DNA of 50,104 nucleotides from Mycobacteriaceae bacterium (GTDB taxonomy: Bacteria; Actinomycetota; Actinomycetes; Mycobacteriales; Mycobacteriaceae), in NCBI GenBank assembly GCA_019749805.1, contig JAIEPH010000088.1:1-50104 (forward strand), read 5' to 3'. A model generated the notes under the pieces. That model made no database searches, was not told the DNA's origin, and saw only the letters and a list, made by a program, of their open reading frames with translations. Numbering within the stretch: position 1 is the first letter of the stretch; every line of letters begins with the position of its first letter. Of this stretch, positions 7,847-15,346 are shown piece after piece. A program made the position numbers and the translations under genes.

Positions 7847-8740
7847 CTATTTCAGCAGCTTCCTTAAGTGGCTGACCAGCGTTTTGGCTCCTGTTTCGCC
7901 AAGCTGGTCGCGCAACGCAACCGCCAAGGCGTTCGGCTCTGTTTCGAACTTGCGCAGTGCCCTGGCCACGGAGCGTCCCTGGGGCGCGGTCGCCTCGCCG
8001 CGCGGCGACGAATCCGCACTCCCCTCCCCCGGTTCAGGGTTCGAATCGTCACGAGGTCTGTGTCGGTCGCTGGCCGCGTTCCACCGGGCTACCTGCTGTT
8101 CAAGCGGCACTCGCGCAAGTGAACGTGCCTCCCGAATCGCCAGATCTCCCCTACGAGTGGCTTCCTGGAGATCCGGTGCCAGCTTCAGGAGCGCTCGCCG
8201 GTGCGAGACCCACGTCTTACTCTTTCGGAGATGCTCAGCCGCAGCGTCAGCGCTGCCGTACTCCTCTACGAGGCTCTCAACGGCCTTGGCTTCTTCGATC
8301 ACATCGAATCCGGAACGGTCGACGTTCTCGGAAATGATCGCGGTGAGCAGTGTTGCACGGTCCTGGGCGAGCTCGTCCTTGACCACAATATCGAGCTCGG
8401 GCCGACCGAACTTCTGCGCGGCCGCCAGCCGGCGGTTACCGATGATGACGACCCACCGGGCCGAAATGTTGGCATCGGGGTAGAGGTTCTGAAATGCGCC
8501 CCGCGTGACGGCGACCACCGGCTGCAGCTGGAACTCAACGATCGAGGACAGCTCCTCCAGGTCGCCGAACGAATCGCGGGGGTTGTATGGGTTGCCCACC
8601 AGATCTCGTAGCACCACCGATCGGGACGACCCGGACCGCGGCGCGACCACCGGTGCATGCGCCTTTCCGTCAACGGACGAATTGTCGCCCACAGCGTCAA
8701 CGAGCGCATCGAAAGTCTTCACGCCGCCGCGTCCCATCAT
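7847..8740 (-). CDS. parB: ParB-family partition protein
   Basis: A 297-residue centromere-binding CTPase of the ParABS partition system. Visible features: ParB box NPYNPR at residues 50-55; GNRRLAAAQKFG at 101-112 (the CTP-binding GERR-type patch, with N replacing E); ENVDRSGFDVIEEAKAV at 139-154; and the HTH at about 164-187 (DAAAEHLRKSKTWVSHRRAL). A disordered linker rich in Pro/Ser/Glu (about 225-255) leads to a C-terminal helical dimerisation domain (about 258-297). The ATG overlaps the parA stop (ATGA), so the two are translationally coupled. Three flanking palindromes are its probable binding sites. Confidence 0.92.
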   Translation of the reverse strand: MMGRGGVKTFDALVDAVGDNSSVDGKAHAPVVAPRSGSSRSVVLRDLVGNPYNPRDSFGDLEELSSIVEFQLQPVVAVTRGAFQNLYPDANISARWVVIIGNRRLAAAQKFGRPELDIVVKDELAQDRATLLTAIISENVDRSGFDVIEEAKAVESLVEEYGSADAAAEHLRKSKTWVSHRRALLKLAPDLQEATRRGDLAIREARSLARVPLEQQVARWNAASDRHRPRDDSNPEPGEGSADSSPRGEATAPQGRSVARALRKFETEPNALAVALRDQLGETGAKTLVSHLRKLLK

Positions 8741-9453
8741 CGAGCTCCTACCGTGTTCAGTTCATCTGCGAGGTTGTAGAAGTCCGCCGCAGCGTTGGCC
8801 GCCGAGCCCCTCTTTTTGTACTGGGTGACGACGATGCCCTCATTCGAGGCATTCGTGTGAATCTTGTAGTGCCGCACCACCGTCTCGGCTAACGGCCAGC
8901 CCTGTGCGCGGATGAACTTCTGCGTTTGATCCAACCAGTGTTCACCATCGCGGGGGTCCCAGTCGTTGATGAAGACCCGGTAGGGGATATTGCGCGGTTC
9001 GAGGAGTTTGCGGATCGTGCGCGCGGTCGGGTCGAAGCACATGGGCGCAGGCAGCATCGGCACGATCGCTTCGTCGGTGACATCCAAGACGGTCCTCAGC
9101 GCATCTGCGGCGTATCCGTCGCCGAGACCGTCTCCAGAGCTATCCGGGTCGAGATCGAACCAACCTGCGGTATCCACGTACACCTCAACGATGCCCGGGA
9201 GATTGTTGAGCTGCCGTAGCCATTCGAGAGGATCGTCGTGCGCTTGAATGAGGTGGAAGGGCAGTGAGTCGACCCGGTTCGCCCACCATTTCGCGGACCC
9301 CTGTGGGTCGATGGAGACCGCAGCGACCGGCGAGAAAGCGTCTGGGTCGAGGTCGGCGGTCAGCTTCTGGGCTCGTATCGCCGCCAGATGGACGACGGCT
9401 GTGCTCTTGCCGACACCGCCCTTTTGGTTCAGAACAATGACAACTTTAGTCAT
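8737..9453 (-). CDS. parA: ParA-family partition ATPase
   Basis: A 238-residue small (type Ib-like) ParA ATPase that drives plasmid segregation. The deviant Walker A KGGVGKST is at residues 11-18, right at the N-terminus, so there is no N-terminal HTH autorepressor domain. The Walker A' like segment VEVYVDTAGWFD lies at about 90-101, followed by VIVPMLPAPMCFDPTA at about 131-146. The lack of an HTH suggests that ParB rather than ParA represses the operon, and the two parS palindromes at 9580 and 9700, 127 and 247 bp upstream of the start codon, support that. It is the first gene of the par operon. Confidence 0.93.
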   Translation of the reverse strand: MTKVVIVLNQKGGVGKSTAVVHLAAIRAQKLTADLDPDAFSPVAAVSIDPQGSAKWWANRVDSLPFHLIQAHDDPLEWLRQLNNLPGIVEVYVDTAGWFDLDPDSSGDGLGDGYAADALRTVLDVTDEAIVPMLPAPMCFDPTARTIRKLLEPRNIPYRVFINDWDPRDGEHWLDQTQKFIRAQGWPLAETVVRHYKIHTNASNEGIVVTQYKKRGSAANAAADFYNLADELNTVGAR

Positions 9454-9579
9454 GGGGGAGAGGACCCTTTGTGTGGTTCGGCCGCGACCGCGACCTACTC
9501 TGGGAACAGACCTCCAAAGAGTACGTGGCAGAGGCTACCGCCAACCCCCCGACACGCTGAATTCTGTGTTACATCTCGC

Positions 9580-9599
9580 CAGTTTTCCGCGGAAAACTG
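9580..9599. repeat. parS-like centromere site, copy 2
   Basis: An exact copy of the palindrome CAGTTTTCCGCGGAAAACTG, 127 bp upstream of the parA start codon. It is exactly 120 bp from copy 3. Confidence 0.8.
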
Positions 9600-9699
9600 C
9601 AAGGCTCGAGGACGGAACATGGAAGCGGCCCTGCCGCGTCGCGGGTACTAGACCTGCATCCGAATTGCTCTGACCTGCAGTGATGGTCCGGCGCTGGAC

Positions 9700-9719
9700 C
9701 AGTTTTCCGCGGAAAACTG
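9700..9719. repeat. parS-like centromere site, copy 3
   Basis: A third exact copy of the 20-bp palindrome. The 120-bp distance from copy 2 equals about eleven and a half helical turns. Confidence 0.8.
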
Positions 9720-10740
9720 CGTCAGGCCAGTCGTTGGATTGGACTCGAAACTGTCCGGAATTGTGCCGGCGCGTCGGCGGGCGTGTTTCGCAGCCATCGC
9801 GCATCTCCGACCTGTGCTGGGACGCGTATTCGCATTCGTTGATGTGCAGAAAGGTCTGATCGCAACAAGGGGCGTCATGGAGACCGAGTCGGTGTTTCGT
9901 GCTCGCGGCGGTGCCGCGCCGTGCTGGGCCCCGGCGGCGGTAGAGCGATGGGCGGCTAGCTGTTCGAAAGCCCGAGGTCGCTTCTCGGACCGCAAGGGCG
10001 CCGACAGCATCGCGCCGAGCTCCACGTGGTGGGGGGAACGGTGAGTGGGCGCACTTGGGAGCCGGGCCACATCGCTGGCGCCTGTGAGGCGGAAGCGTCG
10101 CTGAACCCGCCCGATAAGTGCCGACACCGTGTAGCCGGTACGTGGCTCGTTGTGCGATCCGCGTTCACCCGAGCCATTGCGGGGAGGGCGGCGTGATACG
10201 CCGACTTCGTTTGCCTGATGGCCGTATGGGGCACACAGCGTTAGGTGCACTAGCAAGCGAATGCGGCGTTGAGGAGATACAAAGTGGGGATCGCGGCAGG
10301 CCGGCCCAGCCAGACCACGATCAGCCCAGCTGCGCGGTCCCCGTTAGCCGAGGCTCAATGCCGCCAACGTTTAGTCCAAAGGTCGACACTTTGTTCGACG
10401 AACTCAACGCAGGATCGAGGGTTGACCTGGATGAGCAGGCAGTGCGGGTGAACGTGTCGCACACGCCTTCGAGGGGCAAGCGGGACGCGCCCTTGGCGCA
10501 GGAAGCGAGCACGGGAGCGGGGCTAAGATTTCGCCGCAGTCACACGGGCAGGGATCTGACCGCAGGCGCGACGCTTACCACCGACGGATCTCCGATGGCA
10601 ATCTCAGAAACCGGCCGCCGCGGGGGCACATCGACAGGCGCAAACGTGTCCAGTGGCGTCGTTCTAGGAATCCATCGAACTTGTCACCGTGGTTCTCCGT
10701 CGACCTGGGGTTCCTCGGCAACTTGCCACTGCAAGATTCT

Positions 10741-11081
10741 CACTAAGGTGTCGGAATCGTCAGATCCAGAGGGCCGGAGTACGCCCCGCCCTGGGCGTTC
10801 CGGTCTCGACGCCGCTGGCCGACACGTTAGTGAGAAAACGACAAGTTAATCGCGTTCCTACAGTCGTTGTAGGAATTCACTCATCTTGTCGGTTGAGCAC
10901 CGCTGTGACCTGGGCTTTGTCATTAGCGTGTCGGTGACCGATTGTCACTAACGTGTCCAAATCCTCAACCGGTGCACCGGCGGCCACCCCCGTGACCTGC
11001 GGTTTGCCTCCCCAGGCGCCGCGGCGTGGACACGAAAGTGGGAAAAGCACAAGTTGATGCGATTCCTACAACAGTCGTCGT
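10741..11081. repeat. Iteron-like repeats, candidate replication origin
   Basis: Five copies of a GACACGTTAGTG-like 12-mer in both orientations: 10741-10752 (minus), 10821-10832 (plus), 10921-10932 (minus), 10946-10957 (minus, identical to the 10821 copy) and 11029-11040 (plus). Two of them belong to a longer direct repeat of about 50 bp (10821-10870 and 11029-11081) that also shares GAAAA, ACAAGTT and TTCCTAC blocks. The 10821 unit ends in a perfect hairpin, TTCCTACA at 10855-10862 and TGTAGGAA at 10868-10875 with a 5-nt loop. Such mixed iterons plus hairpin suit an origin or a Rep/regulator binding region. Confidence 0.55.
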
Positions 11082-11112
11082 GACCGCGCCGTGCCTAATC
11101 CGTTACTTATCT

Positions 11113-11129
11113 GTCAGTGAAATACTGAC
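11113..11129. promoter_or_regulatory. Operator-like inverted repeat at promoter of 11133 gene
   Basis: GTCAGT (11113-11118) and ACTGAC (11124-11129) flank a GAAAT centre, overlapping an AATACT box that lies 6 bp before the GTG start. This suggests a leaderless, autoregulated gene. Confidence 0.4.
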
Positions 11130-11132
11130 GCC

Positions 11133-11894
11133 GTGGCGACCCGACCCAAAGTACATCGAGCCGAGCTCTCCCGAGCCATTGCGAGCATCACGAATCGGCG
11201 AGTGAAAGTGGACGATCGGCACCGGGAGAAGCTGTCCGATGATCCGCGCGAAGTGCTGGACTACCTGCAGCGATACAGCGGGCCGGACATCCCGAGGTGG
11301 GTACGGCAGGCTGACGTCTGCGATTCGCTGACACTCCTTAACTGGCTCTGGTGGGAGGACAGACGCCGAGAACTACGCGTTCTCAAGACTGGGCGCGATC
11401 TGGGTCTGTTCCTTAGCCAACTGGGCGCCCAGGTCGGCGTCGGCAAGCAAGGCGTGCTCGATCGCATCGACAGGCTTGAGGCTCTGCTGTGCTACGACCG
11501 GCCGGACGAGCAACTTATCCGATCGGCACGGCAGGCGGAGCGGGAGAAACGTGCTCGCCGCTCGGGCGAGGTTGCCTGGCTGGATGCGCAACGAGAGACG
11601 GTGCTGGCGGTGATCGCCGGGCTGGTTGGTCGGGCCGACCGTTACGTGAAGGAGGGCGATGATCGGGATTGGCTCGATGAGCTGGCGATCGACGGCCGCG
11701 AGGAGAATCTGATGCCAGAGACAATGACCATCCTCGGTCTGGCGACCGGGGAGCTGCGGACGGCGCGAGCAGTTCTCGAACTGGATAGCACCCGCCCGCA
11801 CGCTGTGCACACGCTGCTAGCTCGCGCCGATGCTCTGCGTAGCCAGTTCGCTGAGTTGGGGGCGAAAGGTCGTCCGGAGCGAGGCGCTGCCTGA
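11133..11894 (+). CDS. HTH-like protein next to the iteron region
   Basis: A 253-residue soluble protein from a GTG at 11133, 6 bp after an AATACT box, so probably translated from a leaderless mRNA. A HTH is plausible at about residues 90-120 (GLFLSQLGAQVGVGKQGVLD, then RIDRLEALL). A basic helix (about 130-145, RQAEREKRARRSGEVAW) and a helical C-terminal domain (160-250) follow. Its location directly to the right of the repeat region suggests it binds there, either as a replication/copy-number protein or a regulator. I do not recognise the family; it is an alternative candidate for a replication protein. Confidence 0.6.
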   Translation: MATRPKVHRAELSRAIASITNRRVKVDDRHREKLSDDPREVLDYLQRYSGPDIPRWVRQADVCDSLTLLNWLWWEDRRRELRVLKTGRDLGLFLSQLGAQVGVGKQGVLDRIDRLEALLCYDRPDEQLIRSARQAEREKRARRSGEVAWLDAQRETVLAVIAGLVGRADRYVKEGDDRDWLDELAIDGREENLMPETMTILGLATGELRTARAVLELDSTRPHAVHTLLARADALRSQFAELGAKGRPERGAA

Positions 11895-12197
11895 CCAAGC
11901 CGCCGCGGCGATGCACGGTGCTACTGGTATCGCCCCGGGGGCGGTCACACCCCACTTGGAGTTGTTTCAGTCGACGACCTCCTACCTACTACCCGCGTAG
12001 CCTGGTGGCCGCTGCAACTAGCCGTAGCCCAGTCCCAGCACCTCACCACAACGACCGGATCGGCCGTGTCGGGCACGCCGCATCATCGTCGTGAATCAGA
12101 CAGCCATCGCGCCACCCCGAGGGTGGCACAGCCCGTCAAGGCCGGGTAAGAGAAGTCGGCGGTTGGGGCGGACAAGGAGCACTGGGCTCTGTACGCG
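11895..12197. other. Convergent intergenic region with hairpin
   Basis: No gene is seen between the convergent stops at 11894 and 12198. A hairpin GCCACCC/GGGTGGC with a CGA loop at 12111-12127 could terminate transcription from either side. Confidence 0.4.
12111..12127. terminator. Hairpin between convergent genes
   Basis: A perfect 7-bp stem (12111-12117 with 12121-12127) and a 3-nt loop between two convergent genes. No U-tract, as is usual in mycobacteria. Confidence 0.35.
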
Positions 12198-12857
12198 TTA
12201 GAGGGCTTTCCGTGTGAAATCGGCACCAGCTGAACAGATTCGGCTACCTCCGTCGAGGTAAACCCACTGGGCTTGCCGCCAAAAGAGTTTGGTGTAGGCC
12301 GGATCGTATGGCGGCCGCACGACGATCCCCAGGCGTACGAGGAATTGCGGTTCTGCGGCGGCGAGGATGGCTGCACAGGGGCGGCAGACGGCGTATACGT
12401 CGCTGGCGCGCTGCAGGGTCCATGCGTCCAGCCCAGGTACGCGGCTGCCGAGGGTGTCGAAGGTCAGGCGGCAGTGCGGTGTCATGATTTCGCAGTGCCC
12501 CGACGCCCGGGCCATGACGGTTGCGAGGACTGCGTTCACTCGTCCCGTGGGGGAGGCGTTGGTGGAGCGGGGGATCGCCAGCGGTTCAGGCGCAGGGTGG
12601 GCAAGGTCGGCCGTCGCCTGCGAGGGGCAGTGTGCGATGGCGAGCAGTTGGGGCTCGACGTCGCTCGGGTTGCCGTCGATAAAGATGCCTGCCCACATGC
12701 CAAACGACGCTCTGACGCGCATAGCTTCACCGGCGCACCATTGCCGTAGCGGGCAGGACAGGCATTCACGAAGAGCGTGAGTGGTGTTCGACTTGTCGAA
12801 CCAGCGTTCAGGATCTGCGGCGCACGCGGGTGGCGACTGGGGGAGTGGGGTGCTCAT
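12198..12857 (-). CDS. WhiB-like protein fused to a Cys4 HNH-like domain
   Basis: A 219-residue protein. The N-terminus is a WhiB iron-sulfur regulator: cysteines at 12, 32, 35 and 41 (CLSCPLRQWC) and the turn GMWAG at 53-57 followed by an acidic rather than strongly basic segment. After a linker, residues about 115-165 carry HCEIMTPHC (Cys122, Cys129) and YAVCRPC (Cys158, Cys161), the spacing of an HNH/treble-clef zinc site but without the catalytic His. The start ATG overlaps the stop of the upstream rep-like gene (ATGA), so it is co-expressed with it. WhiB proteins bind a 4Fe-4S cluster and usually sigma factor region 4; the function of the fused zinc domain is unknown. Confidence 0.75.
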   Translation of the reverse strand: MSTPLPQSPPACAADPERWFDKSNTTHALRECLSCPLRQWCAGEAMRVRASFGMWAGIFIDGNPSDVEPQLLAIAHCPSQATADLAHPAPEPLAIPRSTNASPTGRVNAVLATVMARASGHCEIMTPHCRLTFDTLGSRVPGLDAWTLQRASDVYAVCRPCAAILAAAEPQFLVRLGIVVRPPYDPAYTKLFWRQAQWVYLDGGSRICSAGADFTRKAL

Positions 12858-14077
12858 CGCGGCCCGGGTTCTGGCTTATCTGCTCGGCGCTGCCGCATCC
12901 GCAGCAGTGCGTCCTCGAGCTCCTTGCGGGCCGCCGCGTGACCAGGCCCGTTAAGCGCCGCCCTGCCGGCCTCTCGTGCTCGCCGGTGGCTTTCTCGTTC
13001 GGCGACGTTTGCGGCGATCCGGGCGCGGTCTGCGGCCAGCTGTGCGGCTTCGCGCGCTTCGTCTAGAACCGCAGGGCGCTCGCCGAGATTTTCGTGCCAC
13101 TTCAGGATGTGGCCGAGCAGCCCAGCGGGCTTGTGTGGGCTGTCGGGAACCCAGTTGCCAACCCCGATGTAGTCCCTGATCAGCTGATTGACGTCTCTGG
13201 GTGTCCAGTTATGGCGCTCCGCCGCGGCCAGTAAGCGCGCCCAGGGCTGGGTTGTCCGATAGCGACGGGCCCATGGTGGACTTTGTGGGTCCAGCACCCA
13301 CTGTCTGGCGAGCCGAGCCCCGGCTTCGGGGCTGTGGCGTCGCGTAGCGGCGCTCCGACCGACGCCTTGGCGGCGGCTGTGGGTAGTAAGTTCATTCTTA
13401 ACAGAAGGTTTAAGACTTAAAAGAGACCCTCCGGGATGGGGTGACAGCTGTGGAAATCGGCTGTCGTGCAGGACCCATACCGATGCCCAGCCCCGACGCC
13501 GATCACCGACGCGCCAGCTGGCCATGCGCTCATTGCGGGTGCGCTGCCGACCTCGCAGGACTTCGGTGGCCACACCCAAGAGCCGCAGCGCGGTGGAGGC
13601 GCGTTGGACTGTGCGGACGCTGACGCCCGCGCAGGCTGCCAGCGTGGCGTTGCTGGGGCGGCACTCGCGGCCGGTGCGGTGGTCCGCGTGTTGGGCCCGC
13701 GCTGCGGCGACCCGTATGAGCGTTTTCAGGCTGATTGGGTTGCCGGGCATGGCCGGGCGAACGTGAGTGGCGTAGCGCAGCGCGTAAGCCACTGGGACGG
13801 TCTCTTGTGCCCACCGTTGGGCGCCGCCCGACCAGCACGGTATGCCGGCCCAGGGCATGTCACCGAGGTCCAGGCGGATGGCGGCGACTGTCGGGTTGTA
13901 GCAGTGCCCCGCCGCCCGCAGGATCCATAGAGGTGCTGTCCGGGCCGTTCCGGCTCGTGGCCTCAAGTGGGTGCAGCCGCGGTAGGGCATGGCGCGGTGC
14001 TCGACTGGTTTGTCACGATTGCTGCACAGCTCTAGAACTGCAGACGGGCGTGCGCTACCGTGGAATGTGTCCGTCAA
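12854..14077 (-). CDS. rep: Putative plasmid replication initiator (HTH)
   Basis: About 407 residues from a TTG at 14077, which has GAAGGG 7 bp upstream; ATG 13990 is another candidate, and a GTG at 14134 falls inside a strong hairpin. The core (about 115-190 of the long form: NPISLKTLIRVAAARAQHAD, then NATLAACAGVSVRTVQRAST) is a replication-protein-type HTH that reads a staged choice of helices, followed by a WRVGDRRRGWASVW strand. A basic C-terminal half includes a RDYIGVGNW segment and a long charged helix (about 350-405). This layout is common in actinobacterial plasmid Rep proteins annotated only as HTH proteins. The strong antisense RNA candidate over its 5' end also fits rep. It could instead be a large regulator. 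Confidence 0.5.
   Translation of the reverse strand: MTDTFHGSARPSAVLELCSNRDKPVEHRAMPYRGCTHLRPRAGTARTAPLWILRAAGHCYNPTVAAIRLDLGDMPWAGIPCWSGGAQRWAQETVPVAYALRYATHVRPAMPGNPISLKTLIRVAAARAQHADHRTGRECRPSNATLAACAGVSVRTVQRASTALRLLGVATEVLRGRQRTRNERMASWRVGDRRRGWASVWVLHDSRFPQLSPHPGGSLLSLKPSVKNELTTHSRRQGVGRSAATRRHSPEAGARLARQWVLDPQSPPWARRYRTTQPWARLLAAAERHNWTPRDVNQLIRDYIGVGNWVPDSPHKPAGLLGHILKWHENLGERPAVLDEAREAAQLAADRARIAANVAERESHRRAREAGRAALNGPGHAAARKELEDALLRMRQRRADKPEPGPR
14010..14038 (+). promoter_or_regulatory. Promoter candidate reading antisense to rep
   Basis: TTGTCA (14010-14015) and TAGAAC (14033-14038) are separated by exactly 17 bp on the plus strand, inside the 5' end of rep. Transcription would start near 14045 and run into the hairpin series at 14084-14170. 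Confidence 0.45.
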
Positions 14078-14172
14078 GACAATCCCTTCGGGGTAGGTGC
14101 GCAAGCACCTGAGTCGAGCGCCAACTCGACTCACCGCATTCGGCTCTCGGCAGCTTGCCGAGGGCCGAATTG
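14045..14172 (+). ncRNA. Candidate antisense RNA over rep 5' end
   Basis: Four consecutive hairpins on the plus strand: CCC-TTCG-GGG (near 14084-14093); AGGTGC-GCAA-GCACCT (14095-14110, GNRA loop); GAGTCGAG and CTCGACTC around a 6-nt loop (14111-14132); and a 15-bp stem with one G-T wobble around a 3-nt loop (14138-14170) that would serve as terminator. A promoter-like element lies at the expected place upstream. The transcript of about 125 nt would be complementary to the rep leader and ribosome binding site. This is the anatomy of a counter-transcribed copy-number RNA. Direction and function are inferred. Confidence 0.45.
14138..14170. terminator. Strong 15-bp hairpin upstream of rep
   Basis: Arms 14138-14152 and 14156-14170 pair over 15 positions with one wobble and a GCT loop. 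It could end the antisense RNA on the plus strand or form part of the rep leader on the minus strand. Confidence 0.5.
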
Positions 14173-14237
14173 GTTTGCGGGCGTTGGGTGTTTGCGCTTA
14201 TTCAGTTCGGATTAGCGGCAGCCAAGAGCGCCGCTAG

Positions 14238-14468
14238 TTAGGCGTGGTGGGCGGCCTCCTTAGGGTCGATGTACTCGTGGGTGATGCCGGATGTGGGCAC
14301 CAACTTGCCGATGCGACGGTTTAACCGTCGGGTATGGCTCCGCGTGCAGGGGCGCGAAGTGGCTGGCATGGCCTTAGCATGCCGTTGCGCAAGTGAAAGC
14401 TGAGGTTGACACGCCGACATACGGTTAAACCGTTTTCCACGTGGGCCGCGTCTCGGTGCCGTTCTCAC
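14238..14468 (-). CDS. Doubtful small basic ORF
   Basis: A 76-residue arginine/histidine-rich reading frame from a GTG at 14468 that overlaps the stop of the upstream gene (GTGA), as if coupled. Against it, two palindromic 13-bp operator-like sequences lie inside it and its composition (RRGPRGKRFNR, RSHTRRLNRR) is typical of chance frames in GC-rich DNA. It might be regulatory sequence rather than a gene. Confidence 0.25.
   Translation of the reverse strand: MRTAPRRGPRGKRFNRMSACQPQLSLAQRHAKAMPATSRPCTRSHTRRLNRRIGKLVPTSGITHEYIDPKEAAHHA
14314..14330. promoter_or_regulatory. Palindrome, operator candidate 1
   Basis: CGACGGTTTAACCGTCG is a perfect inverted repeat with 8-bp arms and a central T. 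Its inner 13 bp is the reverse complement of the palindrome at 14421. Confidence 0.45.
14421..14433. promoter_or_regulatory. Palindrome, operator candidate 2
   Basis: ACGGTTAAACCGT is a 13-bp inverted repeat equal to the core of the 14314 site, about 105 bp (ten helical turns) away. The pair lies upstream of rep and could be a looping operator or Rep binding sites. Confidence 0.45.
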
Positions 14469-14992
14469 GGGCTGGTCGGGCGGTCATCAGTCGTCGGCCA
14501 GATTGCTCTGCTGTGGCCGTCTGCGTGCCATGTGCAGGATTTCCCGCCATGGCGTACCGGTGCTTCGCACAGTTGGGTTTCGTGTCGGGGACAGCCACGG
14601 TCGTAGCGGTGTACCGCCTCGATGAGGCTGGGGTGTGCAGCCACATCGAGCACGATGGTGCCGGTAATGCCGTGGTAGTGCTGTGCACCCGAGGGTATCC
14701 CGAGTCCCGCTAATTCTGTTGCCAGGAAGGGGAGTTCGTCGGGCGGCAGCGCGTTCAGTGGTGGACTGTATGCGCTGATTCCCCAGTGCACATCGAGTAG
14801 GTCCACGACGATCAGGGGTTTACCGTTCGTACTGATCGGCAGGAACCGCAGTGTGCGCTCGGCGGTGATGAGTTTGGCGCCGCGGCGTTCGACAATAGCG
14901 TCTGGTGGCTGCTCGGTGGCGTAGAGCCATCGCAAGCCCGACCGCAGGGGTTTCTCAAGCCTCGGTGGCACTGCGGTGAGGATGGTCGTCAT
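14465..14992 (-). CDS. Hypothetical protein in WhiB-led operon
   Basis: A 175-residue protein starting MTTILTAVPPRLEKP, overlapping the stop of the upstream gene (ATGA). An alpha/beta domain spans about residues 20-130 (LIVVDLLDVHWGISAY; HYHGITGTIVLDVA), and the C-terminus has Cys and His residues (GCPRHETQLC, GKSCTWHADGH) that could bind metal. No family recognised. It is the third gene of a four-gene minus-strand operon that begins with the WhiB at 15643. Confidence 0.55.
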   Translation of the reverse strand: MTTILTAVPPRLEKPLRSGLRWLYATEQPPDAIVERRGAKLITAERTLRFLPISTNGKPLIVVDLLDVHWGISAYSPPLNALPPDELPFLATELAGLGIPSGAQHYHGITGTIVLDVAAHPSLIEAVHRYDRGCPRHETQLCEAPVRHGGKSCTWHADGHSRAIWPTTDDRPTSP

Positions 14993-15330
14993 GGTCGTCT
15001 ACCTTCCATGGCTGATGGGATCTGATGGGATAGCGCCGGTTGGCGTGTTATCGGTTGTGCGCGAGCCGGATTCGTTGACGTCGCATACCTGGCGGGGGCC
15101 AGACCAGCGGGCGGCCGGGCTGACGGCCGGTGACGCCGGGCGTGCTCAAGGCCGACGAACTGCCGATAGATGTGCTGGTGGACCACGGGATCGCAGCGGT
15201 CACGACCAGCAACGGGTAAGTCGGGTAGCGCCTGACAGATCTGGGCGTTGCTCACCGGTGCGGCCGCCTCACGTAGCGCCGCAATCGCGGCCTCGCAAAG
15301 CGCGTCTCGGCTCCGGCGGTGGTTGCCCAT
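14989..15330 (-). CDS. Small winged-helix-like protein
   Basis: A 113-residue product from ATG 15330. Residues 1-60 (HRRSRDALCEAAIAALREAA, then APVSNAQICQALPDLP, then a DRCDPVVHQHIYRQF helix) resemble a winged HTH of the kind that tests a module choice before a repeat. The rest is Pro/Arg-rich. It lies between the WhiB gene (16 bp) and the 14992 gene (ATGA overlap). Probably a DNA-binding protein; target unknown. Confidence 0.5.
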   Translation of the reverse strand: MGNHRRSRDALCEAAIAALREAAAPVSNAQICQALPDLPVAGRDRCDPVVHQHIYRQFVGLEHARRHRPSARPPAGLAPARYATSTNPARAQPITRQPALSHQIPSAMEGRRP

Positions 15331-15346
15331 GATCGCCCCGCCGGTG

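Larger units (their letters stand above)
9454..10720. other. Non-coding stretch left of the iteron region
   Basis: No reading frame here has convincing protein-like composition on either strand. It contains two parS-like sites (9580, 9700). The remainder, about 1 kb, has scattered GACAC/GTGTC half-sites (for example near 10385, 10456, 10645) but no clear gene. Together with 10721-11132 it is the longest gene-free segment of the window and the best candidate for the replication origin. Confidence 0.5.

Noticed and set aside
9648..10256. 202-residue minus-strand frame across the parS site
   Set aside because: It contains a parS copy, has no SD and a composition typical of chance frames.
10118..10849. 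243-residue plus-strand frame in the gene-poor region
   Set aside because: Its composition is not protein-like and it runs into the iteron repeats.
13466..13930. Plus-strand frame opposite rep
   Set aside because: It is the antisense shadow of the HTH protein; only the small antisense RNA candidate near 14045-14172 is retained.
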